Source: Rhodamnia argentea
Lineage: Eukaryota > Streptophyta > Magnoliopsida > Myrtales > Myrtaceae
NCBI RefSeq assembly: GCF_020921035.1
Contig: NC_063151.1
Span: 10,531,501 to 10,595,500, forward strand
Direction: 5' to 3'
DNA: 64,000 nt
Positions within the stretch are counted from its first letter, which is position 1. Every line of letters begins with the position of its first letter. The position numbers and the translations under genes were made by a program. The notes under the pieces are model-generated. The model did no database searches. It was given only the letters and a program-made list of their open reading frames with translations, and was not told the DNA's origin. Below, piece after piece: positions 1 to 12,768 of this stretch.

Positions 1-1224
1 CAGAGCCCCTCAAAATTTAAGTAATTACGGTCGAGCCACGTCTCGTAAGTTTTTCCTTAGCAAGAGAAGAGAATTTTCCTTTGCACACAAAGGGCAGAAA
101 AAAAAGGCAATAGGGAAAAAAGAAATTAGAAAAGGGGATTGGTGTCGGCGCCTTTCCCATTTTTCCGATGCGCGTACCTTTGTGGCGCTCCTGCCTTTTT
201 CTAATAGCGCTTCGACTGTCGTTTCATACCGACCAAGAAAAGAAGAGACTGTCGTTTCAGACCCGGCTTAGTTTCTACTTTTTGCCTCACTGCTTGGAAT
301 TCTTTATTTAAAGAAAATGGAATTATTTTCTATAGTATCAAAGACAAATTACAAATTTACAATTGTTTTAGAGAGCCTTCCATACTATCGTAATATAATG
401 TACAAGCTTGAACACGAGACGTTGGCTTCGACGGCGGGACGGCAAGAGAGTTTTAATCCTCTCCTTGCGATTTCCAAGTTTGTCGGGGAGCACATCGAAC
501 CAGGCCAATGTGGGGGAGTGCGGGGTTTAAGATCAAGCGAGGCATTGGACTAGTCGAGGTTTCCGAGAAATAGATCCGAACACCACCCGACCCCGTCGAT
601 ACGTGATTTTTTAATTTTTTTTTTGTACGAGCTAGTGATTCAAGCTCTGTGCGGAAAAACAAAAACTTGCCCCTGTCCAATAAATTGTTCAACGCTCTCG
701 GCATATAGATGATAAAACAAATAAACACAACGACTGGAAGAGGGCTGATCGGTCTTTGAGTTTGACTAACAAGACTCGAACGGAATCTCTTCATCTGTTC
801 TGCTCAGAGAAAAAGAGTGGGGGGGCTGCAAATCTGTTCGGGAATAAAGATCAACAATCTGAAAATCTTGTCTATACTTTGACTACGGTAGATCTTGGTA
901 GACCAAGCGATCTGAGCCCTTCAAATCGGTGGATCTCATCCAACGGTTCGGACCGGGCTTTTTGGGGTTTTGCCGTTGTGAACAGCGAGGCGCTTGCGAT
1001 GCATCGTCAGCCCTTGAAATTCCGACCGGGTCTCACGTGGGACCCACGTTTGATCAGAGACGATCACGGAAAAGTCCGGTTTATTATATATTCGTTATCT
1101 GACGGTCGCGAAGGTGGGAAGCCGTTCCCCCCCGAGTATTTTTTTGTTAACCCAACGAGAGATCTGGCGGTAAATCTGGGAGAACATACGCTACTAACCA
1201 GATCGAAAGCGATATATCATATAT

Positions 1225-1247
1225 ATCTCTCTCTCTCTCTCTCTCTC
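1225..1247. repeat. (CT)n microsatellite
   Basis: About 11 CT units, directly preceded by an AT-dinucleotide tract. Confidence 0.9.
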
Positions 1248-1640
1248 GTAAAACACGAAATTGCCGTGTCAGGGAATCACGGGCGTGGACTAAATTTTCT
1301 CTTTTTCAAATTTTATTTTCCCGGAAAAGGGTCTGTTTTCCCAGATACAAAGAAGAAAAAGCGGAGAAATCAGGATGCACCCCGAAGAAAGAAGGGTCTT
1401 TTGCTGCGTCGGATGCGTGTGCATGTGCTCGAGATAGAGTCTAGAGAGAGAGTCTAGAGAGAGAGAGATAGAGCGCGTGTGTTTTTTTTAACTTTCTTTT
1501 ACAGAGACGAAATCTCTGAGGGTGGATCCACAAGTTGTCGCTTTTCTCGAAGACGAGAATGTTTCCGGCCACGAGCCGACAAGGCTCGAGACAACAACAT
1601 CGCCTCTCTAGAGAAGATCAAATTCCCAGCATTTCGAATA

Positions 1641-1660
1641 AGAGAGAGAGAGAGAGAGAG
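1641..1660. repeat. (AG)n microsatellite
   Basis: Ten AG units in a purine-rich stretch that continues with a loose AGAGC/GCAGA repeat to about 1735. Confidence 0.9.
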
Positions 1661-1874
1661 GGGTCATGTGGGCATTAGAGAGATAATAGAAGCAGAGCAA
1701 AAACAGAACAGAGCAGAACAGAGCGTTGCAGAGTGAATAGTGGGGTACTGTTGGGAAAGCGACGAGTAACCGTAATAGACTGGAAATGACGAGCGAGGGG
1801 GGTTTGGTGTTGGGTGGTCCTTCGGCTCTGTTCGACTCGGTTGACAGCGACATATCTACCGACGTTTCGGCACA

Positions 1875-1892
1875 CACTCTCTCTCTCTCTCT
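1875..1892. repeat. (CT)n microsatellite
   Basis: About nine CT units, complementary to the nearby AG tract at 1641-1660, so the two could pair as a weak foldback. Confidence 0.85.
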
Positions 1893-3744
1893 TCCCTGCT
1901 ATTTTGGCTGCTGCCTCTGCCGCTTTTACTGCACCCCCCAAAATCCACCACCAAACGGTTGACCTCTTATTGTGAGGGGAAAAGTTAAAAAGTCCTAAAA
2001 CAATCTAACAGTGTCGTTCAAGAATTGCCTCCTCGGCATCTTGAAATTGCGCTCCTCAATATAAATTCCACGACATCTTCTCCTTCGTATCGTGTGAGAG
2101 TTATACATTTTAAAATCGAAAATATCTTTTGGTATAGGCATATTTTATTAATGTCCCAACAGCATTTGCTAATAAAAATTTAATACGAAAATCATCCTGG
2201 GAAAAGTTGTTTAAGTAATGATGGTGGGATTGGGGAGGAGTGTGGATTTGGACATAGGCATGGTTTGACCGACGCTCTCCAGTCCTGGTCCCTAATCTCT
2301 AGGGCCATCCGAGTCAACCCATCCGCTAGAAAGGGCTCGAAGTTCGCAACAAGTTAAGGAACATCATCATACAGCCCGCTTGCTTCTCCAGCTCCTTGCT
2401 CGCAGAGCGGCATATCGAAAAAAGTAGAATCCAAATCTTTTTGTACATTCACGCATTGAAATTTGATTTAACGGGGAGGCCCCAAAAAAGTAATTGCCAT
2501 ATACTCAGACGGTCCAAAAGTATTTCACGTAAATATCGTGCCCGTTATTTATGAAAAATTATCGAAAAAAAGGTTATATATTTATTGCAAGGGTGGCGCT
2601 TTTTCCATTTCTCTTTTAGTTAAGACACTCATTTTTTCTTGTGTTTTGACCATATTATTCATTGTATGGCCAACTATTCTAAAAAGTAATCCTATTTTTT
2701 TGTTTGGTCTAACTCTTTTTATTTTTTTTTTTCGTTTATTTTTTCTCGGCGGATCTCACTTCTTTTCTTTTCTTTTTCTTTTTTCCACCTTTTGACGTCT
2801 TAGTTATTGCTATGAAAGTAGCGGACAAGCTCCAAAGGGAAAGTAAAGCTGTGAGGGTTGTGTCCTTAGTTTCCCAATCCGTTCGACCAATTTTGATCGG
2901 TCAATATTAACGTGAACAAATAACGATCCTACCCGTCAGTTATTCGTAAAGTTTTGATTTTTAGCCGTCTGCTCGCTCCCCCGGATTCTCGAATTCGGGA
3001 TAAGTAACTTCGTTCGTGTAGAATTTTTTCGACGCCGGGGGAGACCGGCGTAGGCTCTGATATTCCCTCTTTAAATTGGGGGACAGCGAAGGGTGAATTT
3101 CACCTTTAATGGAGGAGCGTGCACATGGGCTTGTCCACGGATGGCCATGACAAGTTACACGTACGTTGCCCCCCCTCCCTCCCTTTTTCTGCCGAAAAAT
3201 AGCCACATAAAATTCATCAGCGCTTGTCATTTCCGTCGATCATTTTCACGGCTTGTCCTTTATCCTTTTTCCTATAGCGACAAAACCCGGCCGAACCATA
3301 TAAATCTCGAATCGGCCAAACAATCTCACACGGAATCGGAGGCTCGGCCTCGGGGGCGGACGATCCAAAACACCGGAATCAATCCGCATTCCGCCTGCAC
3401 GCGGAGTGTGATCGCGCCATCGTTCAGCAAGCGCGATGGAGACTTTTAAGTGAAGTGAAGTAGAAGTGGAAGTAGAGACAGAGCTGACTTTAATTTGGCT
3501 CCTCCCGCAACGCGCGAATCGCGTGCGAATTCAGCACAGCACTTTCGATGTGTGATATTCATTAATCGGTGATGGTTTTAAAGATGATTTCAGATGGGCT
3601 TCTCGTGGGAGCATTGATGAGACAGGTCAAGGGGACACAGGGTGGCCGTTCATGCAATCTCCATTACTCTTTTCTCCCCCTCTTTTTTTTTTTTTTTTGG
3701 GTCTTCATCTATCTCCTCTGTCGATACATTAAAATCTACAATTT

Positions 3745-4045
3745 TCTTCTAGCAAATTCCACTAAAAACATCAAATTATGCCAATTAGAACACAAATACC
3801 CTAAAACCATAAATTTGCCCATCAGGGCACAAATACCCTCAAACCGAGATTTATACGTATGCAACATATGTGCCAAATATTAGAGTTCCATCCAGGGTAT
3901 ACTTGTCACGCTTGTATAAGCTCGGAATTTTAACAAGAAAAGTACGGGGTATTTGTGTTATAATGGGCAAGTTTAAGGTTCTTAGTGACACGTAAAAAAA
4001 AAAGTTCGAGATGTTTGTGTTGCGGTGGATATAATTTAATTTTTT
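3745..4045. mobile_element. Putative foldback/MITE element
   Basis: A degenerate inverted repeat. The left arm has ACACAAATACCC followed by TTTGCCCAT (about 3788-3824). The right arm has GGGTATTTGTGTTATAATGGGCAAG (3950-3974), the same words in reverse complement. No coding capacity. Transposon class and exact ends are not resolved. Confidence 0.45.
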
Positions 4046-4049
4046 TTTA

Positions 4050-6085
4050 GGTATTAATCATTGTTTAGTTTCTTGGCTAGCCAAGTCACTAATACATGAA
4101 TAGCTTGTTAGACACGCAAAATTAGGGCATGATGTCGCTTATATTAGTGAATTGTGTCGCTAATTACAGTGTAGTTTCGACCTCGTGCCACGACTTGCGG
4201 ACATGTCCTCAACTCGTCCGTAAGCATAGCTATGTAAATCGAAGACTCGCAATGGACGTAGAACTCGCGCATTACGTCATGCAATTAAAATGGGTTTTAA
4301 GTTTTCTTCACATGCAAGATATATGTAATGAAAAATAAAAACCCGTAAATTATCTTTTGGCTGCAAAAAAAAAAAAAGATTTTATTTTTACTTTGCTAAT
4401 GCATGGGGTGCACAGAGTGTGAAATGCACCCATTAGGGTTGCCTCAGGAAAGGGAGTTTCTTTGTTAGGTTTTGTCAGATTATTATCAATTGTTTTAAAA
4501 AATTAAATCGTTGAATGGATGCGTGATTTAATATTTAAATATCGAGCAAGTGGGGAAAAAAAGAAAAAAGGAAAACTCTGATCCTTTTTTTTATTCTTTT
4601 ATTTATTTTTTCTACCCAGGTAATGATAATTACATGATGAGAAAATAATAGAAAATCACACCCTCGTCCTCTGAGTAATCCTTCCTCTTTCAGCATCAAC
4701 AGTGATGGAGACACCTCACTCACTCAATGCCCAATGCTTTAATTGCACGATCGAGTCAGAGGAATTTAGACCCTATTAAATAGCTCCCCCCTTGCTTAAT
4801 TTTTACTCGACCAAAAAAAAAAATTACTTTTTTTTTTTTTTGGGGGCGGGGGGGGTCGACCCTAATTTTTACTGTTGAATGCAGCTTCTGGTTGATGTGT
4901 TCTTACTTATGTACGAAAAATGATGAAAAAAAAAAAAAAAAAAAAAGGAAAAATTTGTTTCTGTTGTGTCCTCAAGCTACAAACAAAAAACTACGTCCGA
5001 AGCCACAGGCGCTGTTGATGTTTCCACTTCCTAGGATCCATCGACGGACACGATAGCATGCATTAATTAGGGTTTTCTCGGCGCCCCGGACGTGCTGACA
5101 CGTGGACTTATCGGGAAACGACACGGTTGTCAGAAATCTCTCGGTTCCCCTTTTCTTCCTTCTTGACGTCGGAATAAATACCCAGTTCGACCAATAAGTA
5201 ATGTATTTTCATTTAAATTATTGATATTTCCAAATTATTGAAACATCTCAATCCATAAATTTTTAAATTCGCATCAATTCCGAACTATTTATATAATTTG
5301 AGAAAATGGAACCGATAATATACTACGTAACCACAACACCTAATAAAAGCCCGTGTTTGGAACAGTACTAACCACACCCGATGGATAAACACATTAGCAA
5401 TCGCAACCGCGAAGGTGGATTTCTCAGCTTGCTGAGCATGCATGCCGAACATTTCACGACCTCACGGCGAGATTGTCTCGCCGCTACCCTTTCCCGAACT
5501 CTCTTTCTTGCGCACGCATTTCGAGGATTTATATGATACCGGCGACGATACGATACTACGGCGAAAGCCGAATCGCAATTTCGGCAACAACCATAGCCGG
5601 CGGCGGATGATTCTTGTAAGGCAAGGGGGAAAAAATTGGGACTATATTCTTCTACTTTTCGTAATTCCATTTCATTTTCTGTCAAACTATATGCTAAAAA
5701 AAAATTTACAGCCGAGTTTTAAAAAGGGAAAAAAATTGCATGAGAAACTCTCAAAGTTCGAGAAGGAGAGATTCCCAACAGTCATGAGCTGACGGCCGTT
5801 AAACTAGGAAGGTGGAAAAAAATGAAAAAAGTCACGGAGGCCGTTACTTTTCTGAGAAGAACTCGGCTTAGAATATCTCCTTTTTTTAATTTTCTTTTAT
5901 TTTTTCTTACCTGCTCGATAAATTTAAAAAAAAAAAAAGAGAGAGAGAGGAAATTAACAAATTTCCGGGGAAGAAAAGGACACGTAAGCAAAACTGAAGT
6001 GACAGCACTGACAAATAAGCAAAGCGAAAAGGCAAGGGCGATGCTCGAAGCTTCAACCATTTTAGAGAGAGAAAGGAATAGCCAT
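4050..6085. other. Intergenic and promoter region of the SFH gene
   Basis: AT-rich with many homopolymer runs and no credible gene. An ABRE/G-box-like ACACGTGG lies near 5098-5105. CT-rich and poly-pyrimidine leader-like sequence begins around 6090. I see no identifiable TATA box tied to a start site. Confidence 0.4.
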
Positions 6086-6089
6086 TAAC

Positions 6090-7582
6090 AAACCAAAACC
6101 AGATCTTCGATCTTCCTCTTCCTTTGGCCTTTTTTTTCCCTCCCCCGTCGCATTTTCTCGAGAAAAACCACCACCTCCTGCTCCTCCTCCTCCTCCTTTT
6201 ATTTTCCCGAGAAAATCCATATTCCCCCCGGCGGAAAATTTGTTCTCTGCCTCCCTCGCAGAGATTCTGATCGACGATCCCGCGGATTAGGAATTCGCGC
6301 GACGGTGCCTCTTTTTGTCCGTTTTCTGCGGAGGCGGCTCCGCCGGTGCATCCGTTACCTCCGAGCCTCGCACTGTCGGTGCCTCCCTCTCTCGCTCTCT
6401 GTTGTTCTTCTTTATGTTTTGGGGCGTAACGGAGATGGGGAGATCCGTACGGCCGTGGTTCGGCATTGTTGAGTTTCAATGCGGTTTCAGCTTTTACGAG
6501 CTTTCAATGTCGCGTGAGATGTAAATGCTCGCATCGGCCGTTCCGTACGCTCTGACTTCCTAACGGTTTTTGTTTCTTCACTGCGATTTATTGGTTGCTG
6601 TTTGATTAGACGTTGCTTTTTTTTTTTTTATTGCGTGTGCTTGCCCGTGGAGGACGACTTGATGGTTTCTGAGCCGCTTTATGATGTTGCATTTGGGAGG
6701 TGGTTCGATGTCGAGCCCACTTGGGTTCTCTCTGGCTTTTCAAGGCAATTTCTGGGCAGTGAAAAGTGCTCCGGTGTTCATTGGTTTTTGTTAAATGGCG
6801 CACGAAAGTTGATGAATTTAAGTGCGAGCTGTTTTCGGTAAATAAGGAAGGAAAATTGCGTTCTTTCTCTTCCTGTCGCTTGTATGCTGGAGGAGTTTCA
6901 CTAGTTTCAGATCTGTTGAGCTTGTGGGTGTCTACAGGTCTTTCTGTAATGTCTGGTAATAAAACATTAGTTTACCGGAGTGAGTTCTTCTTTCAATTCT
7001 GAGCAAATCCTGAGCTGGCGGTGAAGGGAAAGAAAGCATAAGGATCCTGCATTAAGTGTATTTTTAGATACTGGGGCAAGAACTGGAAATTGCAAGTGTC
7101 GCTTTCTTTTGCTCGAGCTGGACCGTTTCGTATGGTCACTTGATCTTTTCATTGCTCTTTTGCACTCTGAAAGGCAATTAGACTCTGGAACAATGGAAGG
7201 GAAATAGTAGCTGGCTAGAGGGTCTTCTTTATATCTGTTTGTTTTGCATTTGGGTGTGGGTGCTAATGCCCATTTGCAGATTGTTGACCATCTTTGTATT
7301 GCGTCTTATCTGGTGATTCATTGTTGTCGTTTCCGAAATCATACTATCTAAGTTTATTTCTACTATTCCTTTCTAGCTTTTGATTTGTGTCATACATCTT
7401 TCTCAGACAGAGTCCTGCACATGTGCGCTGCTGAGATTGAGGCTTAAGGTTAAGCTGGTGATTATTATAGTGGATTGAGATGTCAGGTATCTCTCATGTG
7501 TCTATATTCCTCCTTAATCTGAGACCACAAGCCTTGTGATCCTGGTGACCTATAAACTGATTTATGGTAATGTTTTCTGCAG
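6090..7582 (+). other. 5' UTR and leader intron of the SFH gene
   Basis: CT- and CTC-rich leader sequence (6105-6260) precedes the coding region. The first coding exon is preceded by a good 3' splice site (TTTTCTGCAG ending at 7582), so at least one leader intron lies upstream. The donor was not placed with confidence. Short ATG-initiated frames here look like chance. Confidence 0.5.
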
Positions 7583-7596
7583 AAGAAATAGAAGGA

Positions 7597-10500
7597 ATGA
7601 GCGGTTATGATGACCTAAGAGAAAGAAGAACAGATCCTGAGAATGCCGATGACGAAAGACGGAGATCTAAAATTGGGAGTCTTAAGAAGAAAGCTATAAA
7701 TGCTTCGAACAAGTTCACTCATTCCCTCAAGAAGAGAGGAAAAAGGAAAGTCGATTACAGGGTACCAGCAGTTTCCATAGAGGATGTAAGAGATGCAAAA
7801 GAGGAAGGTGCAGTTCTTCAATTGCGTCAAAAGCTTCTTGACAGAGATTTGTTGCCATCTAGGCTTGATGACTATCATACATTGTTGAGGTTAAGTTCAA
7901 TTGGTCCTTCCCGCTTTTCAGTGTTCTTGAGTGAAATAAACATGCTGACCTCTTCCTTTTCAATCTTATATATAGGTTTCTGAAAGCTAGGGATTTTAAC
8001 ATTGAAAAAACAATCCAAACATGGGAGGAGATGCTTAATTGGAGGCAAGAATATGGAACAGATACCATCTTGGAGGTAATTAGAGATCCTTTTTCACAAA
8101 TGCTCTACCATCGGAAGAATCTGCATCTTTAATCTATGCTCCATCACGATTATTAAATTACGCAGATGTTTCAGAATTTTGGAAAAAAGAGAAAGCTAAT
8201 GACGCATGAGAAGTGGATTGTCTGCTATATCAGTTCATTAATTTGTTTGGAATATGTAGGATTTTGAGTTTAATGAGTTAGAAGAAGTCTTGCAATATTA
8301 TCCACAAGGGTACCATGGCGTTGATAAGGAGGGCAGGCCAGTGTACATTGAAAGGCTGGGTAAAGCTCATCCTAGTAAGCTCATGCGTGTAACTACTATT
8401 GATCGATACGCAAGATATCATGTCCAAGAATTTGAGAGGGCTCTACAGGAGAAATTCCCAGCATGTTCAATCTCAGCAAAGAGGCGAATATATTCAACGA
8501 CAACTATATTGGATGTACAAGGATTGGTATGTTGCTAGTAACTCATACGGCATTGGCAATTTTTTAAGTTTGTTTTGCCCTCAGTTTATTTTGGCAGCAC
8601 TAATGTGTACTCAAAGACCTTTCTTGAGGGTGCTTTCCAATGTTTGATTGTTAATATATTCATTTTTGATAAAAGATTTCTGATGTTATTCTGGCCTCGT
8701 AGATGACTCTGCTAGTCCATTTTGTTGTAGAATTTAAGCATGGTGATAAGCAACAAAAGATTCATTTTACTCACTGATAGTTGCTCTTTTTATTAGTTCT
8801 GTTGATCTTTTTAACTTGTTGATTTGAAATTGTATGAGATGCAGAGCATGAAGAACTTCAGTCGAACTGCCGCAAGTCTTTTGGCTGCTTTGGCAAAAAT
8901 AGACAACAATTACTACCCTGAGGTATTTGATTATTATGAACACCATTTTGTGCACTTTTTGTAATGTCTCTGACTGGTCTGAATTCTGCAGACTCTACAT
9001 CGCATGTACATTGTTAATGCCGGTCCTGGCTTCAAGAAAATGATCTGGCCTGCAGCTCAGAAACTTCTTGACGAGAAGACAATTGGAAAGATACATGTAA
9101 AATGATCCTACCTTGAGTCCTGTAGCATCTGTCTACCTTCTTCATTCAATGTTCCACTAATCTATGGTTACCTCCTAACCTTTAGGTTTTGGACCCCAAA
9201 TCCTTACCTCGACTGCTTGAAGTTATTGATTCAAGGTTTGTTTCTTTTGTGTCGATTTATTGTCATTAAATAGCTTCAAACATGCATGTCTTGACTTTCG
9301 ATTTGGTTTTTCCTTCCAGCCAACTGCCTGACTTCTTGGGTGGTTCTTGCACCTGTTCCGGTGAAGGAGGATGCCTTAGGTCTAACAAGGGTCCGTGGAA
9401 TGATCCTGACATAATGAAGGTACTGCATCTTTATATTTACCATTCTTTCTTTACTCAAATTGGTGAATCAGGAGTGAAGTTGAAGTGATTCTGACATTGT
9501 GAAGCTTGTGCGCAACGCGGAAGCAACAATTGTGAAACAAATTACCAGAGTTTCTGGCGATCAAGAGAAAGTTGACTCTTATATTCAGATACTCCCGTTG
9601 AAGGCAAGTGTTAACTGTTGACAGGAGTGATCTTGTTGTGTTTCTAATCTAGATTGTCAGCTCTTCTTCTTCTTCTTCTTTTGCTGAGTGATTATGCACT
9701 CTACTTACCAGGGTAGAGCTAGTGATATGTCAGCAGCTGAATCGGGGTCAGATGTAGATGATGCTTGTTCTCCAACACCACAAAGAAGTTCTAGGTTTCC
9801 TTGTTTGGACCCAGTGCATGAAGAGGTGATTCCTAGAAATTGGGACATGATGTCTTAGATTACCTTGTGTGTATTAAATGCCGTGTTATAACTGGACTGC
9901 GTGTCTATGTATATCACTCAATAAGGATTGTAACTGTTGCAGGCAAGAAAATCAGACTCGGATGCCTATTACAGCTGCCATGATAACTTCATTTCAATTA
10001 GGAAAGCCAGTGACAGTGAACAGGGCGTGGAAGCTGCTCAGGGTCTGCTGCTTAAAAGAAGTTTGTCTTGCAAGGACCAACAGACCTCAGAAGGTACCAA
10101 TTGTTAGCCTGATTGACTAAAATAGCAGATTCTATCCTACTCGTGGGTTCCTTAGAAACAATTTGACAAAAAACACTTCTGAGAACGAGCAGGCATAAAT
10201 GGTTTTAAACAAATGAAAAAAAAAAAAAATGAGCAGGCATAATTGTTGACAGCCTTTTGTATGATGATGCATTTTCTAATTGTCAATCTTTCCTGGCAAA
10301 GGTATTCCTTTGACTATTGATATACTGATACATCTCTCTCTAGGGACTTCTGTTGTTCATTGGTTAGGCAACATCAGGGAAAAGTTGGATGTCAGGAATG
10401 TCCAGTGTGCAGCACGGATACTGGTCTCATTCATGGTCAAACTTGTTGCATTCTTCCGCCTTTTTGCATCTAAATTAGGGAGAAAGCGGAATAGTGTTCA

Positions 10501-11275
10501 TCCGTCTAATGTGATTGAGAGCAACACAAACAGCCAACTGCAAGTTGTTGATGATATAAATGAAGAAGATCGTCTCCTCCCATGTATAGAACGTCTTCAA
10601 AGACTAGAGAAAACAATTGAGGAACTTAGCCATAAGCCTGCAGAAATTCCATTGGAAAAGGAGAGAATGCTTTTGGAATCTCTGGACAGAATAAAGTTGG
10701 TGGAGTTTGACCTTGATGAAACAAAGAGAGTGAGTCATGCTTCCCTTATTTTTGAATCTGAAAGAAGGACCATGATGGCTATATATGTGGATAATTTTCT
10801 CATTCCATTGGAATTTTGTAACAGGTACTTCATACTGCAGTGACGAAGCAACTTGAGATCACTGAACGATGGGAGAATTTGCAGCATTCGAAGTGTCGAG
10901 TAAGTTGACATCTTTAGAAATTTCCTTGTTTAATCAAGACAAACCTCATCATTGAATATACATCCCTGGAGATCAATAACACCACATAAATCTAGTAGCG
11001 CCTTGTTGTACTTCACTGAACCAATATATGTGCTTGTCCATAAAATTGTAAATGCACGACATAACAAAATCTGGATGAATGTGCAAAACTAGAATTGTAT
11101 GATTAAAGCTCTATGTGGTGTGTGAATGGCTAGTACAAGAAGCCAAACAACAAAAGCAAGTCTCTTGCATGGTGAGCCGTATGATTTCCATGCATGAAAG
11201 TTTGATGCTTTCAGTTTTCTTTGGAATGCATATCTTATTGGATTCTTATTGCAGCAAAGAAGGTTCTTCTGTTAA
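7597..11275 (+). CDS. Sec14-nodulin phosphatidylinositol/phosphatidylcholine transfer protein, SFH13-like
   Basis: Thirteen coding exons read by eye: 7597-7889, 7976-8075, 8260-8526, 8845-8922, 8992-9096, 9186-9235, 9320-9419, 9505-9603, 9712-9825, 9943-10093, 10344-10729, 10825-10899 and 11255-11275. They sum to 1839 nt, giving 612 residues. The family exchanges PtdIns and PtdCho at membranes to support phosphoinositide signalling and polar growth. The N-terminus has a basic segment ([12 protein letters not shown]). A CRAL-TRIO-N region (about 75-120) and a Sec14 lipid-binding lobe (about 135-310; [48 protein letters not shown]) follow. The long C-terminal nodulin-like half has a coiled coil and ends QRRFFC. 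The start was chosen because the ATG lies 14 nt after a clear acceptor and begins [11 protein letters not shown], as in SFH proteins. Intron 8 uses a GC donor. From memory the closest Arabidopsis relative is SFH13. Confidence is high for family, moderate for the exact paralogue. Confidence 0.93.
9604..9711 (+). other. GC-AG intron of the SFH gene
   Basis: The exon ends ...TTGAAG and is followed by GCAAGTG, so the donor is AAG|GCAAGT rather than GT. The acceptor is TTACCAG. Joining these ends keeps the frame and gives [19 protein letters not shown], which matches the family. No GT donor nearby keeps the reading frame equally well. Confidence 0.8.
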
Positions 11276-12427
11276 ATGCTTGAAGACTCCACTGTGGATA
11301 CTGCAAAGAGTGCAGATGAGAACACAGAAAAGTTGGTGCTTTGGTCCATGATATTGGCTTTGCGAAGCCACTATGGCACCCAACCCTCGCTTTTTGCTGT
11401 TAGGTTATGCTCTAGTCAGCGATGGATGCCTGCTGCTTCATGGATGTCCTGCAGTTTCGACATAGCATATGGAAGAAAGAAACACCTGAAAGAAATTCTT
11501 TTTGTTGCACGGCACTATGTTCGTGGCCACTTCGCTGGAACCAAATGTATATCCGAGCATTGTACAGTGGTGAATGCTTAATGGGATAGAAGAGAAAAGT
11601 GGGTGACTGATAGTAAAGTAATTGCAGTCCCTTTGATATAGAGGATTGCTTTTGAAATTTTGTCAGTTTATTAAGGAGTGGTCTGATTTAGGGAGTAGCG
11701 TATCAGCATACCAGTGCGGCATTTAATTATTGGACGTCTCTGTCCGGCTCATCCGCTCTATCATGCTTCAAAATCACATCTCATTTCATCCATTAGTCGT
11801 TCCTTTTCTTTTCACCTTGAGCAAGATGGTGTCACACATCAAATTTGAAGCAGGGTCAGACCAGACAGTGGACCGTAAGGCTTGTTGCGAGACTGACTCG
11901 TCAAAACTGCGATGGTTTCCAGGACATGATTTGAGATTAACGAGTCTCTCGCATTGTTTTGCAAAATGTCAAATTTAGCTTGTCTTGATCTGTTCCCTTG
12001 GTGAAAGAACACATTAGTGCTGGCGTAGGCGATTGCCCATCTCTGGAACTCATTAGTAAACATCGAAGACTGGATTCATTACTGAAAAAGCAGGTGAAGT
12101 CTTGAACAGGGTGACAAAAGAAAACCGGAATTACGGTGGGGCAGCTGTTGGGATGGGGATCGCAAGTTTTTAAAAAATTTACGTGAGGCTGTTTTTTCTT
12201 TAAACTCGTTCTATCATTAGATAAAAGGCAATTGCGTTCTAAATATATAGTAACGTAGCAGAAAAAAAAAAAAAAAGATCATCAATTCAAATTATCGATT
12301 CATGGTTTTTTTTTCAAATTATCGATTCATGGTTTAACAGCTGGCAACGGCAGGGAAACGATAGCCGAGAAAGAAGAAAGTGCGAGGGCGAGTGTGAGAG
12401 AAGAAAAGTGACGTTCGCGAGCTTTGA

Positions 12428-12430
<3 letters not shown>
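11276..12430 (+). other. SFH 3' UTR and SFH-LLG intergenic region
   Basis: Probable 3' UTR to about 11650, then AT-rich intergenic DNA. The short frames inside have no recognisable similarity. A small direct repeat (TTATCGATTCATGGTTT) occurs twice at about 12292-12334. Confidence 0.45.

Positions 12431-12431
<1 letters not shown>

Positions 12432-12462
<31 letters not shown>
12432..12462. repeat. (CT)n microsatellite upstream of LLG
   Basis: About 15 CT units roughly 300 bp before the LLG start codon. A second pyrimidine tract (12718-12731) lies just before the start, as is common in plant leaders. Confidence 0.9.
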
Positions 12463-12464
<2 letters not shown>

Positions 12465-12768
12465 AGTGTTCACCTTCCCTACGTATGACTATGTCCATAC
12501 GACTATGTCCATTTCTTGACCCAACTCGCTCTCCGCCGAATGTTTCTGGCTGTCTTCAACCCACCCTCTACTTTAGCTACTACTGGTTCTAGATGGCTTT
12601 GCTACGCACTGCTTGAATCTTCTCTTGCCTCTGTTTATGCTCTAAGAAGAAAGTGACAAAGACAGAAGAAGCATAAAAGAAGATCTGATTCCTCCCCCCT
12701 CCCCCCTCCTCCCCGGCTCTCTCTCTCTCTCTACCCTCCTCTGCGCTAGCTCAAGAACCCAGAAAGCT

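Larger units (their letters stand above)
1..3740. other. Left-end non-coding region, no gene recognised
   Basis: No open frame here resembles a known protein. The longest (about 756-1457, + strand) has only a TTG at its start and runs through a CT microsatellite, so it is probably chance. A G-box-like CACGTG lies near 1037 and GA/CT tracts are common, as in plant promoters and 5' leaders. It could be the promoter of a gene lying to the left of the window, but no exon is visible. Confidence 0.4.

Noticed and set aside
756..1457. 233-codon open frame near the left end
   Set aside because: It begins at TTG, runs through a CT microsatellite and an Arg/Lys-rich low-complexity tail, and shows no domain. 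It is best explained by chance in a GC-moderate promoter-like region.
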